Part shown: piece after piece, positions 1-7,849 of the stretch
How positions within the stretch are numbered: position 1 is the stretch's first letter
Layout of the letters: each line of letters opens with the position of its first letter
DNA from: Casimicrobium huifangae
GTDB taxonomy: Bacteria; Pseudomonadota; Gammaproteobacteria; Burkholderiales; Casimicrobiaceae
Length of the DNA stretch: 64,000 nucleotides
Assembly (NCBI RefSeq): GCF_009746125.1
Contig: NZ_CP041352.1
Coordinates: forward strand, 1,658,436-1,722,435
Direction: 5' to 3'
Translations under genes and position numbers: made by a program
Notes under the pieces: generated by a model
The model's input: only the letters and a program-made list of their open reading frames with translations
Told to the model about the DNA's origin: nothing
The model's database searches: none

Positions 1-444
1 CGGAATGGTGCCGAAAATCGCTCCGAGTTTGAGCAGATTATCGAAGTGCTTCTGCTGCTCCGCCGCCGGCAGGTTGGCGCGCATGCCGCCCAGCAGTCCT
101 TTCGAGAAGTCGTTGGAATTGACCTCGCGCAGCAGGGCCAGATGGATGCGCTTTGCCCCTTTGAGCGCGCCAATATCATTGCTGGTGTTGCGCTTCTGCG
201 GCAGGTAGAGCGATGCCACGTAGACGCGCACGAAACCCGCCGCCGCGTAGCGGATGCCAGCACCGTTGAGCACCAGCTCCTGGTTGGCCACGCGCACTTT
301 TTCGTCCACTTTCAGGCCTGCGACATCGAGCGCCCATGTGTTTTGCGTCGCGGCGGCGAGACCAGCCAGTGCCAGGGAAGCGAAAAGGGTACGGCTGCGA
401 CCGGCCACGCGAGTGGCGGCATTCGCAAGCATCGAGTTGTTCAT
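1..444 (-). CDS. Chalcone isomerase-like periplasmic protein, 3' end cut by window
   Basis: Reading from the ATG at 444 leftward there are 148 open codons and no stop, so the gene runs out of the window. The first 40 or so residues are a signal peptide (basic start, then an Ala/Leu-rich core around LFASLALAGLAAA). The next part, GAGIRYAAAGFVRVYVASLY, is the typical beginning of the bacterial chalcone-isomerase-like fold, which has no settled enzymatic role in bacteria. GGAGGA lies a few bases before the ATG. The gene stands alone, pointing away from the window. The family call rests on this motif only. Confidence 0.7.
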   Translation of the reverse strand, partial: MNNSMLANAATRVAGRSRTLFASLALAGLAAATQNTWALDVAGLKVDEKVRVANQELVLNGAGIRYAAAGFVRVYVASLYLPQKRNTSNDIGALKGAKRIHLALLREVNSNDFSKGLLGGMRANLPAAEQQKHFDNLLKLGAIFGTIP

Positions 445-559
445 AAATCCTCCGTTTGGGGTTTGGGTGCCGCATTCGTGGCGTGACACCTCAGACAATT
501 AGAAGCAGAGAATAGTTTAGGCAGTTTCGCGCCCGGCTGCCTGCAATCCGGGCAGGCAC

Positions 560-1186
560 TCAGCCAAGGCCGATGCGATCAAGCGGGCCGTTGCCAACGC
601 GCAACACTTCTGGCGCGTCACCGGTGAGATCAACCACGGTGGTAGCCAGTTCAGGGCTTTGCCCGGCATCAAGGATGAGCCCGAGGCTTGCCGGCATCCG
701 CTCGGCGATGGCTTCCGGGTCGTTCAGCGCCACGTCCTCATCTGGCGGGATCAGCGTGGCGGAAAGGATCGGCTCCCCTAGCTCGGTCAGCAGGGCCTGC
801 ACCACTGGGTGATCGGGTACCCGCAGACCCAAGGTGGCCCGCTTTGGATGCAGCAGCCGTTTTGGCACCTCGCGGGTGCCTTCGAGGATGAAGGTGTAAG
901 GCCCGGGGGTTGCCAGTTTCAGCAGCCGGAAGGCCCGGTTGTCGACGCGGGCGTACTTGCCAAGCTCGGACAGATCGGCGCAGACCAGCGTCAGGTGATG
1001 CTTGTCGTCCACACCGCGCAGTTGCCGCAGGCGTCGCAGGGCGTCGGCGTCGCCCAGATGACAGCCCAGCGCGTAGGAGCTGTCGGTCGGGTAGGCAATC
1101 ACGGCTCCGTCACGCAGCATCTGCGCTGCCTGCCGGACCAGACGAAGCTGAGGATTCTCTGGGTGAACGTAAAAACGTTGCGTCAT
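560..1186 (-). CDS. YrdC/Sua5-domain protein, YciO type
   Basis: This 208-residue protein is a single YrdC domain. PTDSSYALGC near residues 34-43 and the basic KRATLGLRVPDHP segment match the nucleotide-binding surface of the TsaC/Sua5 fold. Length and the start RFYVHPENPQLRLV are those of YciO rather than of TsaC (shorter) or Sua5 (extra domain). TsaC/Sua5 make threonylcarbamoyl-AMP for t6A in tRNA; YciO proteins are related, with a less certain role. It is divergent from the CysB-like gene, with about 90 bp between them. Confidence 0.85.
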   Translation of the reverse strand: MTQRFYVHPENPQLRLVRQAAQMLRDGAVIAYPTDSSYALGCHLGDADALRRLRQLRGVDDKHHLTLVCADLSELGKYARVDNRAFRLLKLATPGPYTFILEGTREVPKRLLHPKRATLGLRVPDHPVVQALLTELGEPILSATLIPPDEDVALNDPEAIAERMPASLGLILDAGQSPELATTVVDLTGDAPEVLRVGNGPLDRIGLG

Positions 1187-1278
1187 AATATGCGTATTCT
1201 ATCGCCGAATAAGTGAGCGCAGACGACGGGCGTCAGTACCGCCATCGCACTGCGCACTGATTGCAAGCTACACCCACA

Positions 1279-2205
1279 ATGAACCTGCAGCAAATCAAAT
1301 TCGTCTGTGCCGTTGTCGAGAGCGGTTTCAGTGTGTCCGAAGCGGCGGTGGCCTGCTACACCGCGCAGCCGGTGGTCAGCAAGCACATCAAGACGCTTGA
1401 AGACGAGCTCGGCCTGAAAATCTTTGAACGGCGCGGCAAGCGCTTTACCGGCCTGACGCAGGCGGGCGAGGAGGCCTATGCGATCGCGAAGCGGCTGAAC
1501 GGCGATGCCTCCAGCCTGAAGGCGCTGGCTTCCGACATGAGTAACGCCAAGGAGGGCGTATTGACCATCGCTACCACGCATACGCAGGCGCGCTACGTGT
1601 TGCCGCGCGTGGTGACGCAGTTCGGCGCCAAGTATCCTGGCGTCAAGCTCAAGCTCAAGCAGGGCAACCCCAAGCAGTGCGCCGACTGGGTGGCGGGCAG
1701 CGAAGCCGATCTGGCGATTGCCACCGAAGCGCTGTCGCTGGATCCGCTGCTGGTGACGCTGCCGTGCTATCGCTGGAACCGTTGCGTAATCGCGCCGCCG
1801 AAACACCCGCTGGCGAAGGAGAAAGTGCTTTCCATCGAGGCGCTGTCGAAATATCCGCTGATCACTTACGACACCGCATTCACCGGCCGCTCGCAGGTGG
1901 ATCGTGCCTTTGCCAGTGCCGGGTTTGCACCGAATGTGGCGCTCACCGCGCTCGACTCCGACGTGATCAAGACTTATGTACGGTTGAACGTTGGCGTCGG
2001 CATTCTTGCCGAGATGGCCTATGAACCGAAGGTGGACGCTGATCTCAAGCGCATGGATGCATCGCATCTGTTTGCACCCTCGATCACCCGTGTTGGCCTG
2101 CGCCGCAACGCGTTCCTGCGCCGCTTCGCCTATGATTTCATCGTGATGTTTGCACCGTCGCTGAAACGCACGGAAATTGAAGAGGCCGTTTTTGCCAAAG
2201 CCTGA
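1279..2205 (+). CDS. CysB-type LysR-family regulator
   Basis: A 308-residue LysR-type protein. The N-terminal helix-turn-helix (about 1-60) reads MNLQQIKFVCAVVESGF and VSKHIKTLEDELG, the CysB/Cbl style. The C-terminal half is a periplasmic-binding-like effector domain with TTHTQARYVLP, typical of CysB relatives that sense O-acetylserine or sulfur compounds. I prefer the ATG at 1279 to the in-frame TTG at 1261 because CysB proteins begin MNLQQ. The stop is directly followed by a drug-efflux gene, so the two are probably co-transcribed. Control of sulfur assimilation is likely from the family but not shown here. Confidence 0.88.
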   Translation: MNLQQIKFVCAVVESGFSVSEAAVACYTAQPVVSKHIKTLEDELGLKIFERRGKRFTGLTQAGEEAYAIAKRLNGDASSLKALASDMSNAKEGVLTIATTHTQARYVLPRVVTQFGAKYPGVKLKLKQGNPKQCADWVAGSEADLAIATEALSLDPLLVTLPCYRWNRCVIAPPKHPLAKEKVLSIEALSKYPLITYDTAFTGRSQVDRAFASAGFAPNVALTALDSDVIKTYVRLNVGVGILAEMAYEPKVDADLKRMDASHLFAPSITRVGLRRNAFLRRFAYDFIVMFAPSLKRTEIEEAVFAKA

Positions 2206-2206
2206 T

Positions 2207-3496
2207 GTGCCCGATGTTGTAGCTGCCCCGGCACCGTCCTCAACCCCCGAACCCCCGCCTTCTGCCAACGCTGAACTGATCGCCCGCTACGCCGATGGCC
2301 GTGAGCGACTCAAGCTCACCTGGTTGCTGGCGGCGCTGTCGATGCTGGGGCCGTTTTCGATCGACACTTATCTACCGGCGTTTCCGGCGATGGAAGCCGC
2401 GCTGCCGGCGACCGAAGTGCAGATGCAGCTCACGCTGACGGTCTACTTCATCGGCTTCGCCATTGTCTCCCTGTTTCACGGTGCGATCAGCGATTCGATC
2501 GGGCGCAAACCGGTGATCATCGGCACCATTGCCGTGCACGCGATGGGTTCGGTGGGCTGCGCGCTGTCGCAGTCGATCGAATCGCTGCTGGTGTTTCGTG
2601 CCTTGCAGGGCTGCTTCGCGGGGGCCGGCTTTGTGGTGGGACGGGCGGTCGTGCGCGACCTGTTTGCCGGCGACGAAGCACAGCGGCAACTGTCACGCAT
2701 CCAGATGCTTTTCGCGCTGGCGCCCATCGTGGCGCCGATTCTTGGCGGCTGGCTGGTGGCGCAACTGGCGTGGCCGGCAATCTTCTGGTTTCTCGGTGGC
2801 TACGGCCTGCTGCTGATCGTGTGGACGCAGATCGGACTGGTCGAGTCTCACCCGGCAGAGCACCGGCTGCTGCTGGCAGTGAAGCCGCTGGCCGCGACCT
2901 ACTGGCGAATGTTTTTCAATCGCGAATTCCAGTTGCTGGCGGCGATTCCGGGCATCAATTTCGTCGGATTTTTCACCTACATCGCGGGGGCGCCGGCCTT
3001 TCTGATGCGCCACCTCGGGCTGCGCAACACCGACTTTGCGGCGCTGTTCATCCCCGGCATCGCCGGGATCACGCTGGCGGCGTGGTGCTCCGGGCGCCTG
3101 GCCGGACGCGTCAGCCACCAGCGGCAAATGCGCTGGGGTTTCAGCGTGATGATCGGCGCCGCACTGGCCAATGTCGCTGTCAGCCTGTGGCTGCCGGCGG
3201 GCGTTGTCTGGAACATTGCTCCGATCGCGATCTATACCTTTGGCATGGCACTCGTCACCCCCTGCATTACGCTCAAGCTGCTCGATGCCTTCGCCCATGC
3301 CCGCGGCAGCGTGTCGGCGTTGCAGTCGTCCACCCACGTCGGGATGATGGCGCTGACCACGGCAGTCATCGTTCCCTTCGCGCAGCAAAGCCTGCAGCGG
3401 TTCGCCGCAGTGATGCTTGCCTCAGTGCTGATTGGGACCTTGTTGTGGAAAATCTATCTGGCTACGCACCCGCCAGCACCCACGCCCGCCACCTGA
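2207..3496 (+). CDS. Bcr/CflA-family MFS multidrug efflux transporter
   Basis: An inner-membrane carrier of about 430 residues and 12 predicted hydrophobic segments. The first helix, MLGPFSIDTYLPAFP, and the loop DSIGRKPVIIG after helix 2 are the signature of the Bcr/CflA drug:proton antiporters. The start is uncertain: a GTG at 2207, one base after the preceding regulator's stop, is taken here, but a TTG at 2177 inside the regulator is also in frame. Tight packing behind the CysB-like gene suggests one transcript. Substrate unknown. Confidence 0.85.
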   Translation: MPDVVAAPAPSSTPEPPPSANAELIARYADGRERLKLTWLLAALSMLGPFSIDTYLPAFPAMEAALPATEVQMQLTLTVYFIGFAIVSLFHGAISDSIGRKPVIIGTIAVHAMGSVGCALSQSIESLLVFRALQGCFAGAGFVVGRAVVRDLFAGDEAQRQLSRIQMLFALAPIVAPILGGWLVAQLAWPAIFWFLGGYGLLLIVWTQIGLVESHPAEHRLLLAVKPLAATYWRMFFNREFQLLAAIPGINFVGFFTYIAGAPAFLMRHLGLRNTDFAALFIPGIAGITLAAWCSGRLAGRVSHQRQMRWGFSVMIGAALANVAVSLWLPAGVVWNIAPIAIYTFGMALVTPCITLKLLDAFAHARGSVSALQSSTHVGMMALTTAVIVPFAQQSLQRFAAVMLASVLIGTLLWKIYLATHPPAPTPAT

Positions 3497-3511
3497 ACCG
3501 ATCCTCGCCTC

Positions 3512-3988
3512 ATGAAAACATCCGTGTTCCGCGCCTTTCTCGCCACTGCGTTCGCCGTCGGCAGCATGGCCTTGTTGCCGCAGCAGGCCGCCGCGCAGAT
3601 CAACAAAGGGCTCCCGCTGGTGGAGCTGACGATTGGCAAGGCGAAGCTCAAGGCAGAGGTGGCGGCTGACAACAACACGCGCACCGTCGGACTGATGAAC
3701 CGCTTTTCACTGCAGCCCGATCACGGCATGCTGTTCGTTTTCGCCCAGAGCCAGCCGCTGGCGTTCTGGATGAAGAACACCTATGTGCCACTGTCGATTG
3801 CCTACATCGACGCGCAGGGTGTGATCCTCAATATCCTCGACATGAAGCCACACGACGAGTCGACCCACCCGTCGGCCGGCGCCGCGCTCTACGCGCTGGA
3901 AATGAAGCAGGGCTGGTTCAAGGATCGCGGCATCGTGGCCGGCAATCGCGTCGAAGGGCTCGACAAGGCGGGCAAGGCCAGGCAGTAG
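3512..3988 (+). CDS. DUF192 family exported protein
   Basis: 158 residues with a clear signal peptide (MKTSVFRAFLATAFAVGSMA, cleavage near AAAQ). The mature part is one DUF192 domain: RTVGLMNR, HGMLFVF, FWMKNTYVPLSIAYID and the late VEGLDKAG. The family is widespread and of unknown function. It starts 15 bp after the MFS stop and may be in the same transcript. Most likely periplasmic. Confidence 0.88.
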   Translation: MKTSVFRAFLATAFAVGSMALLPQQAAAQINKGLPLVELTIGKAKLKAEVAADNNTRTVGLMNRFSLQPDHGMLFVFAQSQPLAFWMKNTYVPLSIAYIDAQGVILNILDMKPHDESTHPSAGAALYALEMKQGWFKDRGIVAGNRVEGLDKAGKARQ

Positions 3989-4239
3989 GGGCATCGGACC
4001 GGGCGGACCGCAGCTGCTATCGACGGCGCTACGGCCCGGAAATACCGGGGCCGTCGAACGACTACTGGCCAGCAACTTTTTCGCAGAAGCCATATCAAGG
4101 ATGGGCTCGAAGCGGGAAATCGTCAAAAGCCGACTTTACAGATAATGAGCCTGTAGCCCAAATCAAATAATGGTTTTAGCGAAAAGCCATTGGCTCCCGC
4201 CCCCGGCTTCGCAACGAGCCGTCATGAAACAATACGATC
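3989..4239. other. Intergenic region upstream of asparaginase
   Basis: About 250 bp without a convincing gene. It holds a strong GC hairpin near 4031-4054 (ACGGCCCGG pairing with CCGGGGCCGT, with one bulge) and a weaker AATGG/CCATT hairpin near 4170-4192. Neither is followed by a T-run, so neither is a classical terminator. The promoter of the asparaginase gene should lie here but no clear -35/-10 pair stands out. Confidence 0.4.
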
Positions 4240-5274
4240 ATGCAAAGCGAAGTTGTCCTGCCCAAACACGTCCCGATTGCTTACAGTACTCGTGGCAACT
4301 ATGTCGAAAACGTCTTCTATGGCTCGGTTGCGGTGGTTGACCGTGACGGCAAGCTGATCGCCCACGTTGGCGACGTCGACTATCCGATCTTTACCCGTTC
4401 TGCGCTGAAGCCCCTGCAGGCGTTGCCGCTGGTGGCCAATCCCCGCTTTGCCGAATACGGTCTGACGCCTGCCGAAATTGCGCTCCTGTGCTCCAGTCAC
4501 AATGGTGAACCGGTCCATGCCGAGACGGCTGGCCGCCTGCTGGCCAAGGTGGGGTTGACCGAAGCCGCCCTGCAATGCGGCAGCCACACGCCATACTGGT
4601 ATCAGTGGAACAACGAACGCCCCGATCCAGACAAGCGCTGGAGCCCGCTGTTCCACAACTGCTCGGGCAAGCATTCCGGCATGCTTCTGCAGGCGAAGCT
4701 GCTGGCGGCGCCGGCTGATCACTATCTCGACCCGGAAAGCCCGGTGCAACGGGCGATCCGCGACGCCGTTGGCTACGCCTGCGGTGCCGACGACCCTGCC
4801 GCCATGCCCTCGGGCACCGACGGCTGCAGCGCGCCAAACTTTGCGGTGCCGCTGGTCGGGCTGGCGCGGGCGTTTGCCTGGATGACGCGCGATGAGGCGG
4901 ACCCGCGCTACGGCACGGCGCCGAAAACGCTGTTCGAGGCCATGGCGGCGCACCCCGAGATGGTCTCCGGCGCCGGTCGCAACGATCTCGCGCTGGCCAC
5001 CGCCGGGCGCGGCGACTGGGCCAACAAGGTGGGCGCCGACGGCGTGCAGACACTGGCCAGCCGCTCGCGTGGCATCGGCATCGCTGCCAAGGTCAGCGAC
5101 GGCAACCTCAAGGCACTCATGGTCGCCTTTTGCAGCGTGCTGGAACAGCTTGGCATGCTTGATGATACGGCGAAGGCAGCGCTCGAATCGTGGTCGAGAG
5201 TGCCGATCAAGTCGATCCGTGGCATTGAAGTCGGCGCCATCGAACCCCATGTGCTGCTCAAGCGGACGGCGTAG
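4240..5274 (+). CDS. L-asparaginase II family protein
   Basis: 344 residues matching the asparaginase II family (the Rhizobium-type thermolabile enzymes, unrelated to E. coli AnsA/AnsB). Diagnostic stretches are FTRSALKPLQALPLV, CSSHNGEPVHAE, HNCSGKHSGML and GTDGCSAPNFAVPL, with conserved Ser/Lys and Cys residues. Expected reaction: asparagine to aspartate plus ammonia, in the cytoplasm. No signal peptide is present. It stands alone ahead of the sigma-E operon. The function rests on family membership. Confidence 0.88.
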   Translation: MQSEVVLPKHVPIAYSTRGNYVENVFYGSVAVVDRDGKLIAHVGDVDYPIFTRSALKPLQALPLVANPRFAEYGLTPAEIALLCSSHNGEPVHAETAGRLLAKVGLTEAALQCGSHTPYWYQWNNERPDPDKRWSPLFHNCSGKHSGMLLQAKLLAAPADHYLDPESPVQRAIRDAVGYACGADDPAAMPSGTDGCSAPNFAVPLVGLARAFAWMTRDEADPRYGTAPKTLFEAMAAHPEMVSGAGRNDLALATAGRGDWANKVGADGVQTLASRSRGIGIAAKVSDGNLKALMVAFCSVLEQLGMLDDTAKAALESWSRVPIKSIRGIEVGAIEPHVLLKRTA

Positions 5275-5303
5275 CTGGCTGGCAGTCAGTTGCGGGCAAC
5301 AAT

Positions 5304-5330
5304 GAACTTTGCCCCGATGGGCCGGTCATT
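5304..5330 (+). promoter_or_regulatory. Candidate sigma-E promoter of rpoE
   Basis: TGAACTT with its GAACTT core at 5304-5309 is followed after 16 bp by TCATTA. This fits the sigma-E type (-35 GGAACTT, -10 TCTRA/TCAAA) better than a sigma-70 promoter. Just downstream lies a perfect CCGGTC/GACCGG inverted repeat. The position about 65 bp before the rpoE ATG fits autoregulation. Confidence 0.45.
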
Positions 5331-5395
5331 AGCGTAGACCGGTCGCGTTGGCGCTGATATCGCCCGGCAGACAGAATAAAAAAGGGAACTCGCCG

Positions 5396-6004
5396 ATGAG
5401 CGACCGGGTGGTCGATCAGGAACTTGTTGAACGTGTACAGGCAGGTGACAAGCGTGCCTTTGACTTGCTCGTGCTCAAATACCAGCGCAAGGTGCAGCGG
5501 CTGGTGGCTCGCTTTGTGCGTGACCAGGGCGAGGTCGACGACGTGGTGCAGGAAGCGTTCATCAAGGCGTACCGCGCCCTGCCGACCTTTCGCGGCGACG
5601 CGGCGTTTTATACGTGGATTTATCGCATCGCCATCAATTGCGCCAAGAATTACCTTGCCAGCCCCGGCCGCCGCATCATCCCGCAGAGCGATCTGCTTTC
5701 CGAGGATGACGACGACGCGGAATCTTTTGACCGCAACGATGGTCTACACGATGTCGCAACCCCGGACGCCGAATACGCCAGCAAGCAGATTGCGGAAACG
5801 GTCAACCGGGCGATGGCGGCGCTGCCTGAGGATTTGCGGATGGCGGTGACGCTGCGGGAAATTGAGGGCTTGAGTTACGAAGAGATCGCAGAGGCGATGG
5901 ATTGTCCGATCGGAACGGTGCGCAGCCGCATCTTCCGGGCACGGGAGGCAATCGCGACCGAACTGCGACCGTTGTTGGGAACGCGGGAAGACAGGAGATG
6001 GTAG
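5396..6004 (+). CDS. rpoE: RNA polymerase sigma factor RpoE (sigma-E/AlgU)
   Basis: A 202-residue ECF sigma factor. Region 2 (about 10-90) has LVLKYQRKVQRLVARFV, DDVVQEAFIKAYRALPTFRG and FYTWIYRIAINCAKNYL; region 4 (about 135-190) has LREIEGLSYEEIAEAMDCP and GTVRSRIFRAREAI. It directs transcription of envelope-stress genes. The ATG at 5396 is preceded by AAAGGGAA; an upstream in-frame TTG would add unrelated residues. The anti-sigma gene follows after 2 bp, then rseB and mucD, the standard sigma-E operon order. Confidence 0.97.
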   Translation: MSDRVVDQELVERVQAGDKRAFDLLVLKYQRKVQRLVARFVRDQGEVDDVVQEAFIKAYRALPTFRGDAAFYTWIYRIAINCAKNYLASPGRRIIPQSDLLSEDDDDAESFDRNDGLHDVATPDAEYASKQIAETVNRAMAALPEDLRMAVTLREIEGLSYEEIAEAMDCPIGTVRSRIFRAREAIATELRPLLGTREDRRW

Positions 6005-6006
6005 GG

Positions 6007-6615
6007 ATGAACGGCAACATGGAAAGCGGCTCGGGCAACACCGATCTGCCGCTGGCAACCCGGGAGCAGATTTCGCGCTGGCTCGACGGCGACATTGCGT
6101 CGCATGAAATCGAACTGGCGATGACCACGCTGGCCAAGCAGGACGGCCGCTATTGCTGGGCCGAAATGCACTTCGTCGGCGATTGCATACGAGGGCTGGA
6201 AAACACGCCGCACGGCTGTGCCGACCGCATTCGCGCCGCCATCGCTGCCGAACCTGCGATCGTGGCACCGCTGGCCCGTCAGACGCGTGAGGCACGAGAA
6301 GCCGCGGAGCACAAACAGCGCGGCGTCATGGCAGCCATGTCGTCAATGGGTCGAGGTGGCCGTGCCTGGGCGACTGCTGCTGCGGTAGCGGCGGTTGGCT
6401 TTGTTGGCACCGTGGTCTACAAGGACATGGCGGCACCCGGTACGCCGGGGGCGGTCGCTACCGGGCCATCCGCAGTGGTGGCTACGCCGGTGGCGTCCCG
6501 CCCGGTACAGGATTTTTCGGCTTATGAGCAGGCGCATCGGGAAAGTGCCGATGTCGCCAGTATGTCGCCGATGCGGCAGTACCTGCGTCCAGCCGTCATC
6601 GTTCAGGGTCAGTAA
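6007..6615 (+). CDS. rseA: Anti-sigma-E factor RseA (MucA-like)
   Basis: 202 residues. The N-terminal cytosolic part (about 15-85; REQISRWLDGDIASHEIE, then RYCWAEMHFVGDCIRG) is the sigma-binding RseA_N domain. One membrane helix follows (AWATAAAVAAVGFVGTVVY, around residue 120), then a short periplasmic tail ending near MSPMRQYLRPA. It holds sigma-E at the membrane until stress-triggered proteolysis. The ATG at 6007 sits right after the rpoE stop and makes a protein of usual length. Confidence 0.93.
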   Translation: MNGNMESGSGNTDLPLATREQISRWLDGDIASHEIELAMTTLAKQDGRYCWAEMHFVGDCIRGLENTPHGCADRIRAAIAAEPAIVAPLARQTREAREAAEHKQRGVMAAMSSMGRGGRAWATAAAVAAVGFVGTVVYKDMAAPGTPGAVATGPSAVVATPVASRPVQDFSAYEQAHRESADVASMSPMRQYLRPAVIVQGQ

Positions 6616-6630
6616 GAGGGTTTCATCGCC

Positions 6631-7728
6631 GTGACTGCTGTGACCGTGACGACCCTGACGTCTATTGCTGCCCGTTTCGAGCGGGCAACCCGCTTCGCAG
6701 CCCGCCGTTTCGCTCGCGTGCCAATGCTCGCGGCGGCGCTGGTGGGCAGCTCCGGCGTGACGCTGACGAGCGTCGCCTGGGCGCAAAGCGGCGGCTTGCC
6801 CTTGCCCTCGTCGCAGGCAGTGAGTTCAGTGCCCAGTGTCGGGCAAATCCTGCAACAGGCGGCGAGCGCGGCCTCGTCGCTGAATTACTCCGGCACCATC
6901 ACTTACCAGCGTCGTGGCGCTGTCGAGACCTCACGTATCGTGCACCTGTTTGAAAACGGTGTCGAAATGGAACGCATCACGACGCTTGATGGGCCACCTT
7001 ACGAGGTGATTCGGGTCAACGACGAGCTGACCTGTTACTTGCCGGAAGCCCGCCTGATCCGCATTGAACCTCGCACTGGGCGGCAGGGCTTCCCTTCGCT
7101 GTTGCCCAAGCAGATGGCGACGCTGGCGCAGCAGTTCACGGTAAAGAAGCTCGAAATCGAACGCGTCGCCGGGCACGACGCCCAAGTGTGGATGTTCGAG
7201 CCCAATGATGAATTCCGTTTCTGGCACAAGCTCTGGACGGAGCTGAAGACCGGCCTCTGGCTGCGGGGGCGGGTGCTCGATGAGTCGGGCAAGGTGATTG
7301 AAGAAATTACGTTCAGCGATATCCGTATTGGTGGACGAATTGATCGTGAGCAGCTGAAGCCGACGCTGGTCAACAATGTTGCAAATTGGCGGGTTGATCG
7401 CAAACTGCCGATCAACGCGGTCAAGACTGATACTGGCTGGGTAGCGAAACTGTTACCGGCTGGTTTCGTCAAGATTGGCGAGACCTTCATGCGCGCGCTG
7501 CCCGGTCGTACCGAGCCGGTGTCGCAACTGGTTTATTCCGATGGCCTGACGTCCGTGTCCGTTTATGCTGCGCCCTTGGCCGCTGGTGAATCGCCAACGC
7601 TCGGCGCCAGCGTGCAGGGTTCGCATCAGGTATTCACTCGTCAGGCGAACGACCAGTTGATCACTGCATTCGGTGATGCCCGACCGGCAGCGGTAAAGGC
7701 GATCGCCAACTCGCTTGCCCGCAAGTAG
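6631..7728 (+). CDS. rseB: Sigma-E regulatory protein RseB (MucB-like)
   Basis: 365 residues with a GTG start and a signal-type N-terminus (core MLAAALVGSSGVTLTSVAWA). The body matches MucB/RseB: LNYSGTITYQRRG, RIVHLFENGVEMERI, the LolA-like lipid-sensing domain, then a C-terminal domain with LPAGFVKIGE and VYSDGLTSVSVY. In the periplasm RseB binds the RseA tail and blocks its cleavage until lipoprotein or LPS signals arrive. It lies 15 bp after rseA, in the same operon. Confidence 0.93.
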   Translation: MTAVTVTTLTSIAARFERATRFAARRFARVPMLAAALVGSSGVTLTSVAWAQSGGLPLPSSQAVSSVPSVGQILQQAASAASSLNYSGTITYQRRGAVETSRIVHLFENGVEMERITTLDGPPYEVIRVNDELTCYLPEARLIRIEPRTGRQGFPSLLPKQMATLAQQFTVKKLEIERVAGHDAQVWMFEPNDEFRFWHKLWTELKTGLWLRGRVLDESGKVIEEITFSDIRIGGRIDREQLKPTLVNNVANWRVDRKLPINAVKTDTGWVAKLLPAGFVKIGETFMRALPGRTEPVSQLVYSDGLTSVSVYAAPLAAGESPTLGASVQGSHQVFTRQANDQLITAFGDARPAAVKAIANSLARK

Positions 7729-7849
7729 CGCCAGGCGAAATTCCGGCCAACTTCGGCTTGGGATCAGTTTGCTTCAAGCAGAACAGATTTCAGATTTTTT
7801 TCGTTCAATGTCAATGTAGCGTTCACGTAAAGTTTTCAGGAGAAAAACC

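Noticed and set aside
1183-2268. 361-codon minus-strand frame
   Set aside because: Antisense to the CysB-type regulator; composition typical of a shadow frame (His/Arg/Gln-rich).
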